A stretch of DNA of 20,846 nt from DATHGT01 sp035317605 (GTDB taxonomy: Bacteria > Methylomirabilota > Methylomirabilia > Rokubacteriales > CSP1-6), in NCBI GenBank assembly GCA_035317605.1, contig DATHGT010000368.1:1-20846 (forward strand). The letters run 5' to 3'. Numbering within the stretch: the first letter of the stretch is position 1; each line of letters opens with the position of its first letter. This document shows, piece after piece, positions 14,963 through 20,846 of this stretch. The notes beneath the pieces were generated by a model. It did not search any database. It saw only the letters and a program-made list of their open reading frames with translations, and was not told the DNA's origin. The position numbers and the translations under genes were made by a program.

Positions 14963-15439
14963 ATGAGACATCAAAAGGACGGGTACAAGCTGGGACGGCG
15001 CACCAATCATCGCTGGGCGCTCTTCCGCAACCTGCTCGTCGCGCTCTTCCGTCACGAGCGGATCGTGACCACCGAGGCCAAGGCCAAGGCCGTGCGCGGG
15101 CTCGCCGATCACATGATCACGCTGGCCAAGCGGGAAAACCTCCACGCCCGGCGTCAGGTGCTGGCCATGGTGCCGGACGACGAGGTCGTGCGAAAGATGT
15201 TCGACACGATCGCCGCGCGCTTCGCCGATCGCCACGGCGGCTACACCAAGATCATCCACTACCGCGTCCGTGCCGGCGACGGCGCTCCCACCGTTCTACT
15301 CGAGCTCGTCGACCGTCCCGAGACTCCAGCGGACAAGGCGAAGGGCAAGGGCAAGGGCGAGCGGAAGCGCGATCGGGGCGAGGCCGGCGCCTCGGGACGG
15401 CGCAGTCGCCGGGAGCGGGCGGCCGCCGCTTCGGCGTGA
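14963..15439 (+). CDS. rplQ: 50S ribosomal protein L17 with basic C-terminal tail
   Basis: A 158-residue L17, the last gene of the alpha set. The core HQKDGYKLGRRTNHRWALFRNL, the segment HERIVTTEAKAKAVRGLADHMITLAKR and the DVVRKLF-like VVRKMFDTIAARFADR, GGYTKIIHYRVRAGDGAP and ELVD end are standard. L17 lies at the tunnel exit near L22 and L32. After residue 120 there are about 38 additional residues, mostly Lys, Arg, Gly, Ser and Ala. GAGGGACAGGCC precedes the ATG. The gene ends 14 bases from the stop of mlaC on the opposite strand. Confidence 0.97.
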   Translation: MRHQKDGYKLGRRTNHRWALFRNLLVALFRHERIVTTEAKAKAVRGLADHMITLAKRENLHARRQVLAMVPDDEVVRKMFDTIAARFADRHGGYTKIIHYRVRAGDGAPTVLLELVDRPETPADKAKGKGKGERKRDRGEAGASGRRSRRERAAAASA

Positions 15440-15453
15440 GGTGATGTCCTAGA

Positions 15454-16131
15454 TCAGGGCGACTGAGGCGGGCGCGGGGGAGCGGCCTGCGTGCTCGCGG
15501 GAGCGGCGCGCCCGATCTCCCGTGGCCCCGGCCGATCGTCCTGCTTGGCCTTCAGCTTCGCGACCAAGTCCGGATACCCCGCCCGCTGGATGACCGTGTT
15601 GAACTGCGAGCGGTAGTTGGCCACCAAGCTCACGCCCTCGATGGTCACGTCGTAGGCCCGCCAGCGGGTGTCCTTGACGAACATGCGGTAGTCGACCGGG
15701 ATCTCCACTCCCTGCTTGGTGACGATCTTCGTCTTGACCACGGCCTGATCGCCGTCCGCCACCTCGCCCGTGTACTGGATCTTCTCGCCCGAATAGGCCT
15801 CGATCTTGGTGATGTACGAGTATTCGAGGAGGTCGCCGAAGAGCCGTACGAACTCCTGGCGCTCGGCCGGGGTGCGTGACGGCCAGTGGCGAGCCAGGCT
15901 CCGCTGGGAGATCTCGGTGAAGTCGAAGATCTCGTTGGCGACCGTCCGGATGGCGGCGCGGCGCTCCGTGGTCTTCCCGTCTTTCTTCAGCTCGGGGTCG
16001 GCGAGGATCTGGACCACGCGGTCGATGGACCCGCGGATCTGATCGGTCGGCGGTCCGGCGATGGCGTCACCCGCCGTCAGCCACGTCAGCACGGTCGCGA
16101 GGAGGACGAAGGCAGAAATCATGCGGGCCAT
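15454..16131 (-). CDS. MlaC-type periplasmic phospholipid-binding protein
   Basis: The 225-residue product has an N-terminal signal peptide (positive residues, hydrophobic stretch about 5-20, likely cleavage after AIA at 25) and the MlaC/Ttg2D fold: DRVVQILADPEL, EIFDFTEISQRSLARHWPS, FVRLFGDLLEYSYITKIEAY and YRMFVKDTRWRAYDVTIEGVSLVANYRSQF. MlaC shuttles phospholipids across the periplasm between an outer-membrane complex and the inner-membrane MlaFEDB transporter, or acts in related toluene-tolerance systems. No mlaD, mlaE or mlaF lies nearby, so its partners are elsewhere. The C-terminus is Pro/Ala/Gln-rich. An alternative ATG at 16122 is possible. The symbol is withheld because paralogues are common. 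Confidence 0.9.
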   Translation of the reverse strand: MARMISAFVLLATVLTWLTAGDAIAGPPTDQIRGSIDRVVQILADPELKKDGKTTERRAAIRTVANEIFDFTEISQRSLARHWPSRTPAERQEFVRLFGDLLEYSYITKIEAYSGEKIQYTGEVADGDQAVVKTKIVTKQGVEIPVDYRMFVKDTRWRAYDVTIEGVSLVANYRSQFNTVIQRAGYPDLVAKLKAKQDDRPGPREIGRAAPASTQAAPPRPPQSP

Positions 16132-16156
16132 CCTAACTCAATTCGGGGCCGGGACG

Positions 16157-16174
16157 GCCGCCGCGCTCGGCGGC
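16157..16174 (-). other. GC-rich stem-loop between dienelactone hydrolase and mlaC
   Basis: A perfect 7-bp inverted repeat (GCCGCCG, loop CGCT, CGGCGGC) lies in the 75-base gap downstream of the dienelactone-hydrolase-family stop and upstream of mlaC. No T-run follows in the - direction, so a classical Rho-independent terminator is not supported. It could be an attenuating or mRNA-stabilising hairpin, or chance in GC-rich sequence. Confidence 0.35.
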
Positions 16175-16206
16175 GGGTCGCCGGGCGCGGCGGACCGGAG
16201 CGGCGA

Positions 16207-16881
16207 TTACTTCAGGTGCTGGCGGAAGAGGCTGAGCGTGCGGTTCCAGGCGTCCTCGGCGGCGGGCTGGTTGTGGACGTCCGGACGGTCGTCGTTGAAG
16301 AAGCCGTGGTCGACACCCGGATAGATGTGGATCTCGGACGACTTGCCGGCGTCCTTGATGGCCTTGTCCACGCCCTTGGCGACGTCCGGCGTCACGAACC
16401 CGTCCTTCTCGGCGTAGAGACCGAGCACGGGCCCGGCGAGCTTCCGGTAGTCCGGCTTGACGTTGGGATGGATGCCGTAGAAGTTCACACAGGCGCCGAT
16501 GGAGGGGTCGAGGGTGGCGGTGAGCAGCGCCAGCTGCCCGCCCATGCAGTAGCCGACCACCCCGATCTTCGCGGTCGACGAGTGATCCTTCAGATATTTC
16601 GTGGCGCCGCGCAGGTCCTTCTCGGCTTGCTCGATGTTGAGGGCCATGAAGAGCTTGCCCGCGGTGTCGGGCTCGCTGGCCGTCTGCCCGTGGTACATGT
16701 CCGGGGCGAGCGCGCTGAACCCGGCCGCCGCGAAGCGGTCGGCGACGTTCTTGATGTGGGGCACCAGGCCCCACCATTCCTGGATGACGATGACGCCGGG
16801 ACCCTTGCCGGAGGCGGGAGTGGCCAGGTAGCCCTGGGTCGTGTGACCGTTGGTCGGAAACTCCACCATCTTGCCGGGCAT
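16207..16881 (-). CDS. Dienelactone hydrolase family protein (carboxymethylenebutenolidase-like)
   Basis: A 224-residue alpha/beta-hydrolase of the dienelactone hydrolase family. The catalytic triad is Cys112 in GYCMGG, Asp160 in AEKDGF and His192 in GVDHGFFN, and the Glu35 in QEWWGL that orients the cysteine is present. Family members hydrolyse cyclic dienelactones in chlorocatechol breakdown, but many are general esterases; substrate here is unknown. There is no evident signal peptide, so cytoplasmic. The ATG at 16881 is chosen over 16887 because AAGGAGG at 16888-16894 abuts 16887 but gives six bases to 16881. It follows cnnm2 by 32 bases, with no catechol-pathway neighbours. Confidence 0.93.
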   Translation of the reverse strand: MPGKMVEFPTNGHTTQGYLATPASGKGPGVIVIQEWWGLVPHIKNVADRFAAAGFSALAPDMYHGQTASEPDTAGKLFMALNIEQAEKDLRGATKYLKDHSSTAKIGVVGYCMGGQLALLTATLDPSIGACVNFYGIHPNVKPDYRKLAGPVLGLYAEKDGFVTPDVAKGVDKAIKDAGKSSEIHIYPGVDHGFFNDDRPDVHNQPAAEDAWNRTLSLFRQHLK

Positions 16882-16887
16882 GTTCAT

Positions 16888-16894
16888 CCTCCTT
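16888..16894 (-). promoter_or_regulatory. Strong Shine-Dalgarno deciding the dienelactone hydrolase start
   Basis: The - strand reads AAGGAGG directly against the first ATG (16887-16885). Spacing to that ATG is zero, while the second in-frame ATG at 16881 is six bases away, so initiation at the second is expected. It marks the gene as independently translated despite its position in a presumed operon. Confidence 0.75.
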
Positions 16895-16913
16895 CTTTCG
16901 CTGGAATCTCGTC

Positions 16914-18173
16914 TCAGGCGACGGAGATCGTGGATGGCGTGGGCGCCGAGGGCGCGATCTTCACGGCGGCCACGCGCCGGGCGTCGGACTCCATGACCGT
17001 GATCGTATACCCGGGAATCTGGAATTCTTCGCCGGGCCGGGGGATGCGGCCCAGGGTCGCTAGCACGAGGCCGGCCACGGTCTCGTAGTCCTGCTTGGGC
17101 AGGTTCCAGTCCAGGGCCTCGTTGAGCTCGTCGATGTTCGTGCGCGCGGCCACCAGGTAGCTGCCGTCGGGCAGGCGCTCGACCGACGCGGGTGTGCGAT
17201 CGTGCTCGTCCTGGATCTCGCCGACGATCTCTTCCAGGATGTCTTCGAGGGTCACGATGCCCGTGCTGCCCCCGTACTCGTCGACGACCACCGCGAGGTG
17301 GATGCGATGGCGCTGCATCTCGCGCAAGAGGTCGTCGATGCGCTTGGTCTCGGGCACGAAGTAGGGCTGGCGGGCCAGCTCGCTGACGCGGGCGACGTTG
17401 GCCCCGCGGCTCAGCAGGTCCATGGCGTTGACCACGCCGACCACGTTGCTCTCCCGCTCGCTGGAGATCGGGATGCGCGAGAAGCCACGCTGGTGGATGA
17501 TCCCGATCGCTTCCTCGGGCGAGGCGTCTTCGGGAAGCATCGCGACCTCGACCAGCGGGACCATGACCTCGCGCACGGTGGTATCGCCGAGGTCGAAGAT
17601 CTTGCCGATCAGCTCGGCTTCCTGGGTCGTGACGTCGGCCTCGCCCGGCTCCAGCGCCAGCAGCGCCTTCAGCTCCTCGCGGGAGACGAAGTGCCGGCTG
17701 TCGGGCTCGCGGGCGCCGACCAGGCGCAGCAGCGTGCCCACGACCAGGTTCGCGAAGACCACGAACGGCATCAGGACCACGGCGGCCCAGGTGAGGGGGC
17801 GATAGAGCCAGAGGATCAGCGGCGTCGCCCACTCGCGGGTGATGGCCTTGGGGACGATCTCCACGAAGATCAGCATCAGCGGGGTGAGCGCCAGGGTGAC
17901 GATCAACGGCGCGCTGCCGCCGAGCACGGGCAGCAGCGCGAAAGTGGCCGCCGACGCGGCGATCACGTGCGCGATGGGCCCCCCAATCTTGGCCGTCGAG
18001 AGCAGGCGCTCGGGCTTGTGAAACGCCTCGAGGTAGGCCGCGGCCACGCGGTGTCCGGACTCGGCCAGGTGGCGGAGCTTCAGGCGGTTGGCCGCGATGA
18101 AGGCCATCTCGGCGGCCGAGAAGAACATCGCCACCACCAGGGACGCCGCGGTCACCCACAGGAGGAGGCTCAC
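16914..18173 (-). CDS. CNNM/CorC-family transporter-like membrane protein, second of tandem pair
   Basis: A 419-residue protein with a CNNM (DUF21) transmembrane domain at about 1-150, two CBS domains at about 203-325 (VMVPLVEV, SRIPISSER, IHLAVVVDEYGG at 291-302, EDILEEIVGEI) and a CorC/HlyC C-terminal domain (ETVAGLVLATLGRIPRPGE). The family includes Mg2+ transport or efflux proteins; MpfA and YhdP are examples. Glu22 in TM1 and EIVPK at 105-109 are kept, but the usual second-helix G-x-x-x-x-N (N about 70) appears as GGPIAH. GTG at 18173 has AAGGAGG at 18181-18187 seven bases upstream and overlaps the preceding stop by four bases. Confidence 0.9.
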   Translation of the reverse strand: MSLLLWVTAASLVVAMFFSAAEMAFIAANRLKLRHLAESGHRVAAAYLEAFHKPERLLSTAKIGGPIAHVIAASAATFALLPVLGGSAPLIVTLALTPLMLIFVEIVPKAITREWATPLILWLYRPLTWAAVVLMPFVVFANLVVGTLLRLVGAREPDSRHFVSREELKALLALEPGEADVTTQEAELIGKIFDLGDTTVREVMVPLVEVAMLPEDASPEEAIGIIHQRGFSRIPISSERESNVVGVVNAMDLLSRGANVARVSELARQPYFVPETKRIDDLLREMQRHRIHLAVVVDEYGGSTGIVTLEDILEEIVGEIQDEHDRTPASVERLPDGSYLVAARTNIDELNEALDWNLPKQDYETVAGLVLATLGRIPRPGEEFQIPGYTITVMESDARRVAAVKIAPSAPTPSTISVA

Positions 18174-19450
18174 GCCGCCGCCTCCTTGGACAGCGGCTTG
18201 GACAGCGTCACCAGCACCTCGACCACGCGCGTGCGCTCGACCTTCTCCACCGTGACCGTGACGTCGGGCCGGACCACCCGCTCCCCCTCGCGCGGGACGC
18301 GGCCGAAGAGATCGAGCACCCAGCCGCCGACGGTGTCGTAGCCCTCGTTGGAAATCGCGAGTCCGGCCGCGTTGTTCAGCGCCTCGATGGGCAGCTTGCC
18401 GGCCACCCGGAACGTGCTGGCGTCGACCCGGTGGATGAGTCGCTCCGGCTCGTCGTACTCGTCGGCGATCTCGCCCACCAGCTCTTCCAGGAGGTCCTCG
18501 AGGGTCACGAGCCCGGCCGTGCCCCCGTATTCGTCGACCACGATCGCCAGGTGGAGCTTCTTGGCCTGGAACTCGTGGAGCAGCGCGTCCGCGCGCTTGG
18601 ACTCCGGCACGAAGTACGGCGGGTGCAGGCGCGCGCGCAGGTCGAACTCGGAGGGCAGGCCGGCCACGTAGGGGAGCAGGTCCTTCGTGTAGAGGATGCC
18701 CACGATGACGTCGATGGAGCGCTCGTACACCGGCACGCGCGAGTGGAGGTGCTCGCGCAGCGCGGGCAGGATCTGGCCGACCGGCGTGGCCACGTCGAGG
18801 CAGAACATGTCGGTGCGCGGCACCATCACCGAGCGGACGAGGGTATCTTCCAGCTCGAAGACCTTGTGGATCATCTCGCGCTCGGCGCGCTCGACGACGC
18901 CCTCGCTGGTGCCCACGTCGACCAGCGTTCGCAGCTCGTCCTCGGTCAGCTCGGGCTCGCCGCGCCGAGCGCCGCGGCCGAGCAATCGCACCACGAGCCC
19001 GGTCAGGGCGGCGAGCAGGGGGCGCACGGGAGTGAGCAGCGATCCCAGCCAGGCCACCGGGCGTCCGGCCACGGCGAGAAACTGCTCGGGCCGCTTGACG
19101 GCGATCGTCATCGGCAGCACCTCGGCGAACGTGGTCAACAGCAGCACCATGACCACGGTCTCGACCAGGATCGCCCAGCGCGGCCCCACCACGCGCTGGG
19201 CGAGGGTGGCGGCCAGCGCGGAGGCGCCGATGTTGATGACCGTGATGCCGACCAGCAGCGTAACCAGCAGCTCGTTGGGCCGGTCGATCAGCGGGATCGG
19301 CCCGTGGTTGGCCTCGGTCCCTTCCTTCATGCGCTTGAGACGCGCGCGACCTAGTGAAAAGTAGGCCGCCTCGGCCCCGTTGAGCAGCGCGGAGCACGCG
19401 ATCAGCAGCGCGAGCAGGCCGAGATCGAGGACGATCAAATCGCCCGTCAC
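18170..19450 (-). CDS. CNNM/CorC-family transporter-like membrane protein, first of tandem pair
   Basis: A 426-residue paralogue of the next gene, with the same order: CNNM (DUF21) membrane domain at about 1-155, CBS pair at about 205-328 (VMVPRTDMF, HSRVPVYERS, LAIVVDEYGGTAGLVTLEDLLEE) and CorC/HlyC C-terminal domain (YDTVGGWVLDLFGRVPREGE). Likely an inner-membrane divalent cation (Mg2+ or Co2+) transport-related protein; direct function unproven. Glu27 in NGAEAAYFSL and GITVIN near 69-73 are retained, but the third-helix EIVPK motif is AEVLPM (109-114), with Met where Lys is usual. The GTG start overlaps the thiL stop (GTGA) and lacks a strong Shine-Dalgarno. Confidence 0.9.
   Translation of the reverse strand: MTGDLIVLDLGLLALLIACSALLNGAEAAYFSLGRARLKRMKEGTEANHGPIPLIDRPNELLVTLLVGITVINIGASALAATLAQRVVGPRWAILVETVVMVLLLTTFAEVLPMTIAVKRPEQFLAVAGRPVAWLGSLLTPVRPLLAALTGLVVRLLGRGARRGEPELTEDELRTLVDVGTSEGVVERAEREMIHKVFELEDTLVRSVMVPRTDMFCLDVATPVGQILPALREHLHSRVPVYERSIDVIVGILYTKDLLPYVAGLPSEFDLRARLHPPYFVPESKRADALLHEFQAKKLHLAIVVDEYGGTAGLVTLEDLLEELVGEIADEYDEPERLIHRVDASTFRVAGKLPIEALNNAAGLAISNEGYDTVGGWVLDLFGRVPREGERVVRPDVTVTVEKVERTRVVEVLVTLSKPLSKEAAA
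18181..18187 (-). promoter_or_regulatory. Shine-Dalgarno for the second CNNM gene
   Basis: AAGGAGG on the - strand, seven bases before the GTG at 18173 and within the last codons of the first CNNM gene. It fixes the GTG start of the second paralogue and shows that its translation does not depend only on stop-start coupling. Confidence 0.75.
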
Positions 19451-20463
19451 CGGCGGTTCCCGGTCACGAAGTGCTCGAAGCCGGCCGCAACCGCGACCTC
19501 CTGGCCGCGCGCGTCCACGAAGGTGGCGCCCGATCCCGACTCCGTCACGGTGCCGATGGCGTGAAGCCGCACTCCCGTCGCCCGCGCGAGCCCGTCGCTG
19601 AGACGGTCGAACGCCCGCGCCTCGCAGGTGAGGAGAAGCTCGTAGTCCTCGCCGCCCCCGGTCGCCCACGCCTGCGCGTCGGCGCCGAGCCCGCGCGCGA
19701 TCTCGCGCGTGGCCGGCGAGATCGGCACGCGTTCGATCTCCACGCGACAGCGCACGTCGCTCTCCTCCGCGATGCGGGCGAGGTCGGTGGCGAGCCCGTC
19801 GGAGAGATCGATCATGGCGTTGACGCCGCCGGCGGCGGCGAGCCACTGGCCCTCGGCGACACGGGGGACCGGGCGCACATGCGCCGAGGTGACCTCGGCC
19901 AACGCGGCCGCGTCGATGCCCCCCGGTGCATGCGCCAGCTCCAGGACGGCCAGGCCCGCCGCGGAGCGACCGAGCGAGCCGGTCACCGCGATCACGTCGC
20001 CGGCGCGCGCTCCCGAGCGCAGCAGGGGGCTCGTCGCCTCGCCGAGGAGGGTGACGTTGACGAGCCAACCGGCGGGGGAGGCCGTGGTGTCGCCCCCGAC
20101 GATGGTGACCGCGTGGCGGCCCGCCAGATCACGCGCACCCGCGTAGAAGGCCTCCACGTCGTCGAGCGTGGTCTCGTGCGGACAGGCGAGGGCGACCAGG
20201 GCCCAGCGCGGGTGGCCACCCATAGAGGCGATGTCGGACAGGTTGACCGCCATCGACTTCCAGCCGACGTCCGCGGGCTCGGCATAGCGGCGCCGGAAGT
20301 GAACGTCTTCGAGCAGCAGATCGGTGGTGGCGAGCAGGCGCTGCCCGGCGGTCGGCTCCAGCACCGCGCAGTCGTCGCCGATACCGACCGTCACGCCGGC
20401 CGTCGGAGGCGTCGACCGGCGAATACGCCGGATCAGCGTCCGCTCGGCGAGCCGGTCGCTCAT
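19447..20463 (-). CDS. thiL: Thiamine-monophosphate kinase
   Basis: A 338-residue ThiL that phosphorylates thiamine monophosphate to thiamine diphosphate using ATP, the last step of cofactor synthesis. It shows the AIRS/PurM-like fold: GIGDDCAV at 27-34, TTDLLLEDVHF at 47-57, NLSDIASMGG at 74-83 (Mg2+ binding), GGDTT at 123-127, GDVIAVTGSLGRSAAG at 155-170, then DLSDGLATDL and GGGEDYELLLT. The ATG has no clear Shine-Dalgarno. It lies 73 bases after trxA, and its stop overlaps the first CNNM start. No other thiamine genes are in the window. Confidence 0.96.
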   Translation of the reverse strand: MSDRLAERTLIRRIRRSTPPTAGVTVGIGDDCAVLEPTAGQRLLATTDLLLEDVHFRRRYAEPADVGWKSMAVNLSDIASMGGHPRWALVALACPHETTLDDVEAFYAGARDLAGRHAVTIVGGDTTASPAGWLVNVTLLGEATSPLLRSGARAGDVIAVTGSLGRSAAGLAVLELAHAPGGIDAAALAEVTSAHVRPVPRVAEGQWLAAAGGVNAMIDLSDGLATDLARIAEESDVRCRVEIERVPISPATREIARGLGADAQAWATGGGEDYELLLTCEARAFDRLSDGLARATGVRLHAIGTVTESGSGATFVDARGQEVAVAAGFEHFVTGNRR

Positions 20464-20526
20464 GCGGCGGGGGTCCGGAAAGGATGGGGCGCTGGGTCGT
20501 CGGTACTAATACGTCGCGCGCCTGCA

Positions 20527-20548
20527 GCGCTCGCCCTCAGGCGAGCGC
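20527..20548 (-). other. Stem-loop spanning the trxA stop codon
   Basis: A perfect 9-bp inverted repeat, GCGCTCGCC and GGCGAGCGC, with loop CTCA, covers the last codons and stop of trxA; the stop codon lies mostly in the loop. On the trxA strand no T-run follows, so a canonical intrinsic terminator is not shown. It may act as a weak or Rho-assisted terminator, or protect the 3' end. thiL starts 73 bases after the trxA stop. Confidence 0.5.
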
Positions 20549-20846
20549 GTCCAGCTTCTTCTTGAGCTGGGCCTTGGGGACGGCCCCGATCACCTGATCG
20601 GCGACCTTGCCCTGCTTGACGAACAGGATCGTGGGGATCGAGCGGATGCCGTACCGCGCGGCCAGCGCGGGGTTCTCGTCCACGTTCACCTTGGCGAGCG
20701 TGATCGCGCCGCCCGACTCGCGCGTGAGGTCCTCGAGGACGGGCGCGATGGCCTTACACGGCCCGCACCACTCGGCCCAGAAATCGACCATCATCACGTT
20801 CTGATTGGCCGCCAGCGCCTCGTCGAAATTCTGTTCGGTGAGGTGG
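20537..20846 (-). CDS. trxA: Thioredoxin, N-terminus beyond window edge
   Basis: The last 102 residues of a thioredoxin, reading in frame to the right edge of the window: HLTEQNFDEALAANQNVMM, then VDFWAEWCGPCK with the WCGPC redox active site, LAKVNVDENPALAARYGIRSIPTIL (with the cis-Pro of SIPT) and GAVPKAQLKKKLDAL. It reduces protein disulfides in the cytoplasm. The true start lies beyond position 20846, because the conserved region continues to the edge; a GTG/ATG near 20797 is internal. Only a few residues are expected to be missing. Confidence 0.96.
   Translation of the reverse strand, partial: HLTEQNFDEALAANQNVMMVDFWAEWCGPCKAIAPVLEDLTRESGGAITLAKVNVDENPALAARYGIRSIPTILFVKQGKVADQVIGAVPKAQLKKKLDALA

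Noticed and set aside
13511..15259. 582-codon antisense reading frame opposite rpsD, rpoA and rplQ
   Set aside because: It is a shadow of high-GC coding on the other strand, its product is His/Asp/Arg-rich without recognisable domains, and the + strand genes are unambiguous.
2840..15362. Recurring GGGCAAGGGCAAGGGCAA-like strings in rplB, rplP and rplQ considered as dispersed repeats
   Set aside because: They encode Gly-Lys runs; those in L2 and L16 lie within family-typical segments, so codon bias and protein constraint explain them.
15424..15436. Hairpin CGCCG-CTT-CGGCG at the end of rplQ as terminator
   Set aside because: Only five pairs, inside the coding sequence and without a T-run; GC-rich sequence produces such stems by chance.
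15886..17088. 400-codon + strand frame opposite mlaC and the dienelactone hydrolase
   Set aside because: Gly/Arg/His/Asp-rich shadow of the - strand genes without domains.
16207..18159. 650-codon - strand frame running from within cnnm2 into the dienelactone hydrolase
   Set aside because: Only the last 224 residues match a family; the upstream part is the out-of-frame reading of the CNNM gene, so it is not a fusion protein.
16914..19397. 827-codon - strand frame suggesting a fused CNNM protein
   Set aside because: Only residues from the GTG at 18173 onward match a family; the rest is out of frame within the first CNNM gene, which has its own complete reading frame and stop.
20464..20536. 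AT-richer patch GTATTAGTAC between trxA and thiL considered as a promoter -10
   Set aside because: No matching -35 at proper spacing, and operon order does not require a promoter.

Overview
The window is a high-GC bacterial chromosome segment holding a canonical fused translation supercluster followed by a short convergent block of housekeeping and envelope genes. It begins inside the last codons of tuf (EF-Tu) and runs on the + strand through the complete S10, spc and alpha gene sets: rpsJ-rplC-rplD-rplW-rplB-rpsS-rplV-rpsC-rplP-rpmC-rpsQ, then rplN-rplX-rplE-rpsN-rpsH-rplF-rplR-rpsE-rpmD-rplO-secY, then adk-map-infA-rpmJ-rpsM-rpsK-rpsD-rpoA-rplQ (positions 1-15439). No expected member is missing or broken. 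Intergenic gaps are mostly 2-20 bases, and many junctions are ATGA/GTGA stop-start overlaps, so the whole block looks like one transcription unit continuing out of the str operon, with translational coupling. No rRNA, tRNA, CRISPR array, phage gene, insertion sequence or other mobile element was recognised.

From 15454 to the right edge every gene is on the - strand. In transcription order these are trxA (cut by the window edge), thiL, two tandem CNNM/CorC-family membrane proteins with C-terminal CBS and CorC-type domains, a dienelactone-hydrolase-family protein, and an MlaC-type periplasmic phospholipid-carrier homologue. thiL, cnnm1 and cnnm2 overlap by 4 bases each and form an operon core. 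The dienelactone hydrolase follows after 32 bases and mlaC after a further 75 bases. The - strand block meets rplQ tail-to-tail with only 14 bases between stop codons.

High GC with strong third-position G/C, a didermic-type MlaC homologue, the zinc-binding (C+) forms of S4, S14, L24 and L36, and a short zinc-free adenylate kinase suggest an uncultivated, GC-rich Gram-negative lineage. Candidatus Rokubacteria/Methylomirabilota or a relative is my best guess, but it rests on general impression and not on a tree.

I found no convincing undescribed system. The points most worth a second look are small: basic or low-complexity extensions on several ribosomal proteins (especially about 48 residues at the N-terminus of L5), a 21-base tandem repeat encoding a tail on methionine aminopeptidase, and the tandem CNNM paralogues whose membrane domains each deviate at a different position of the family signature.
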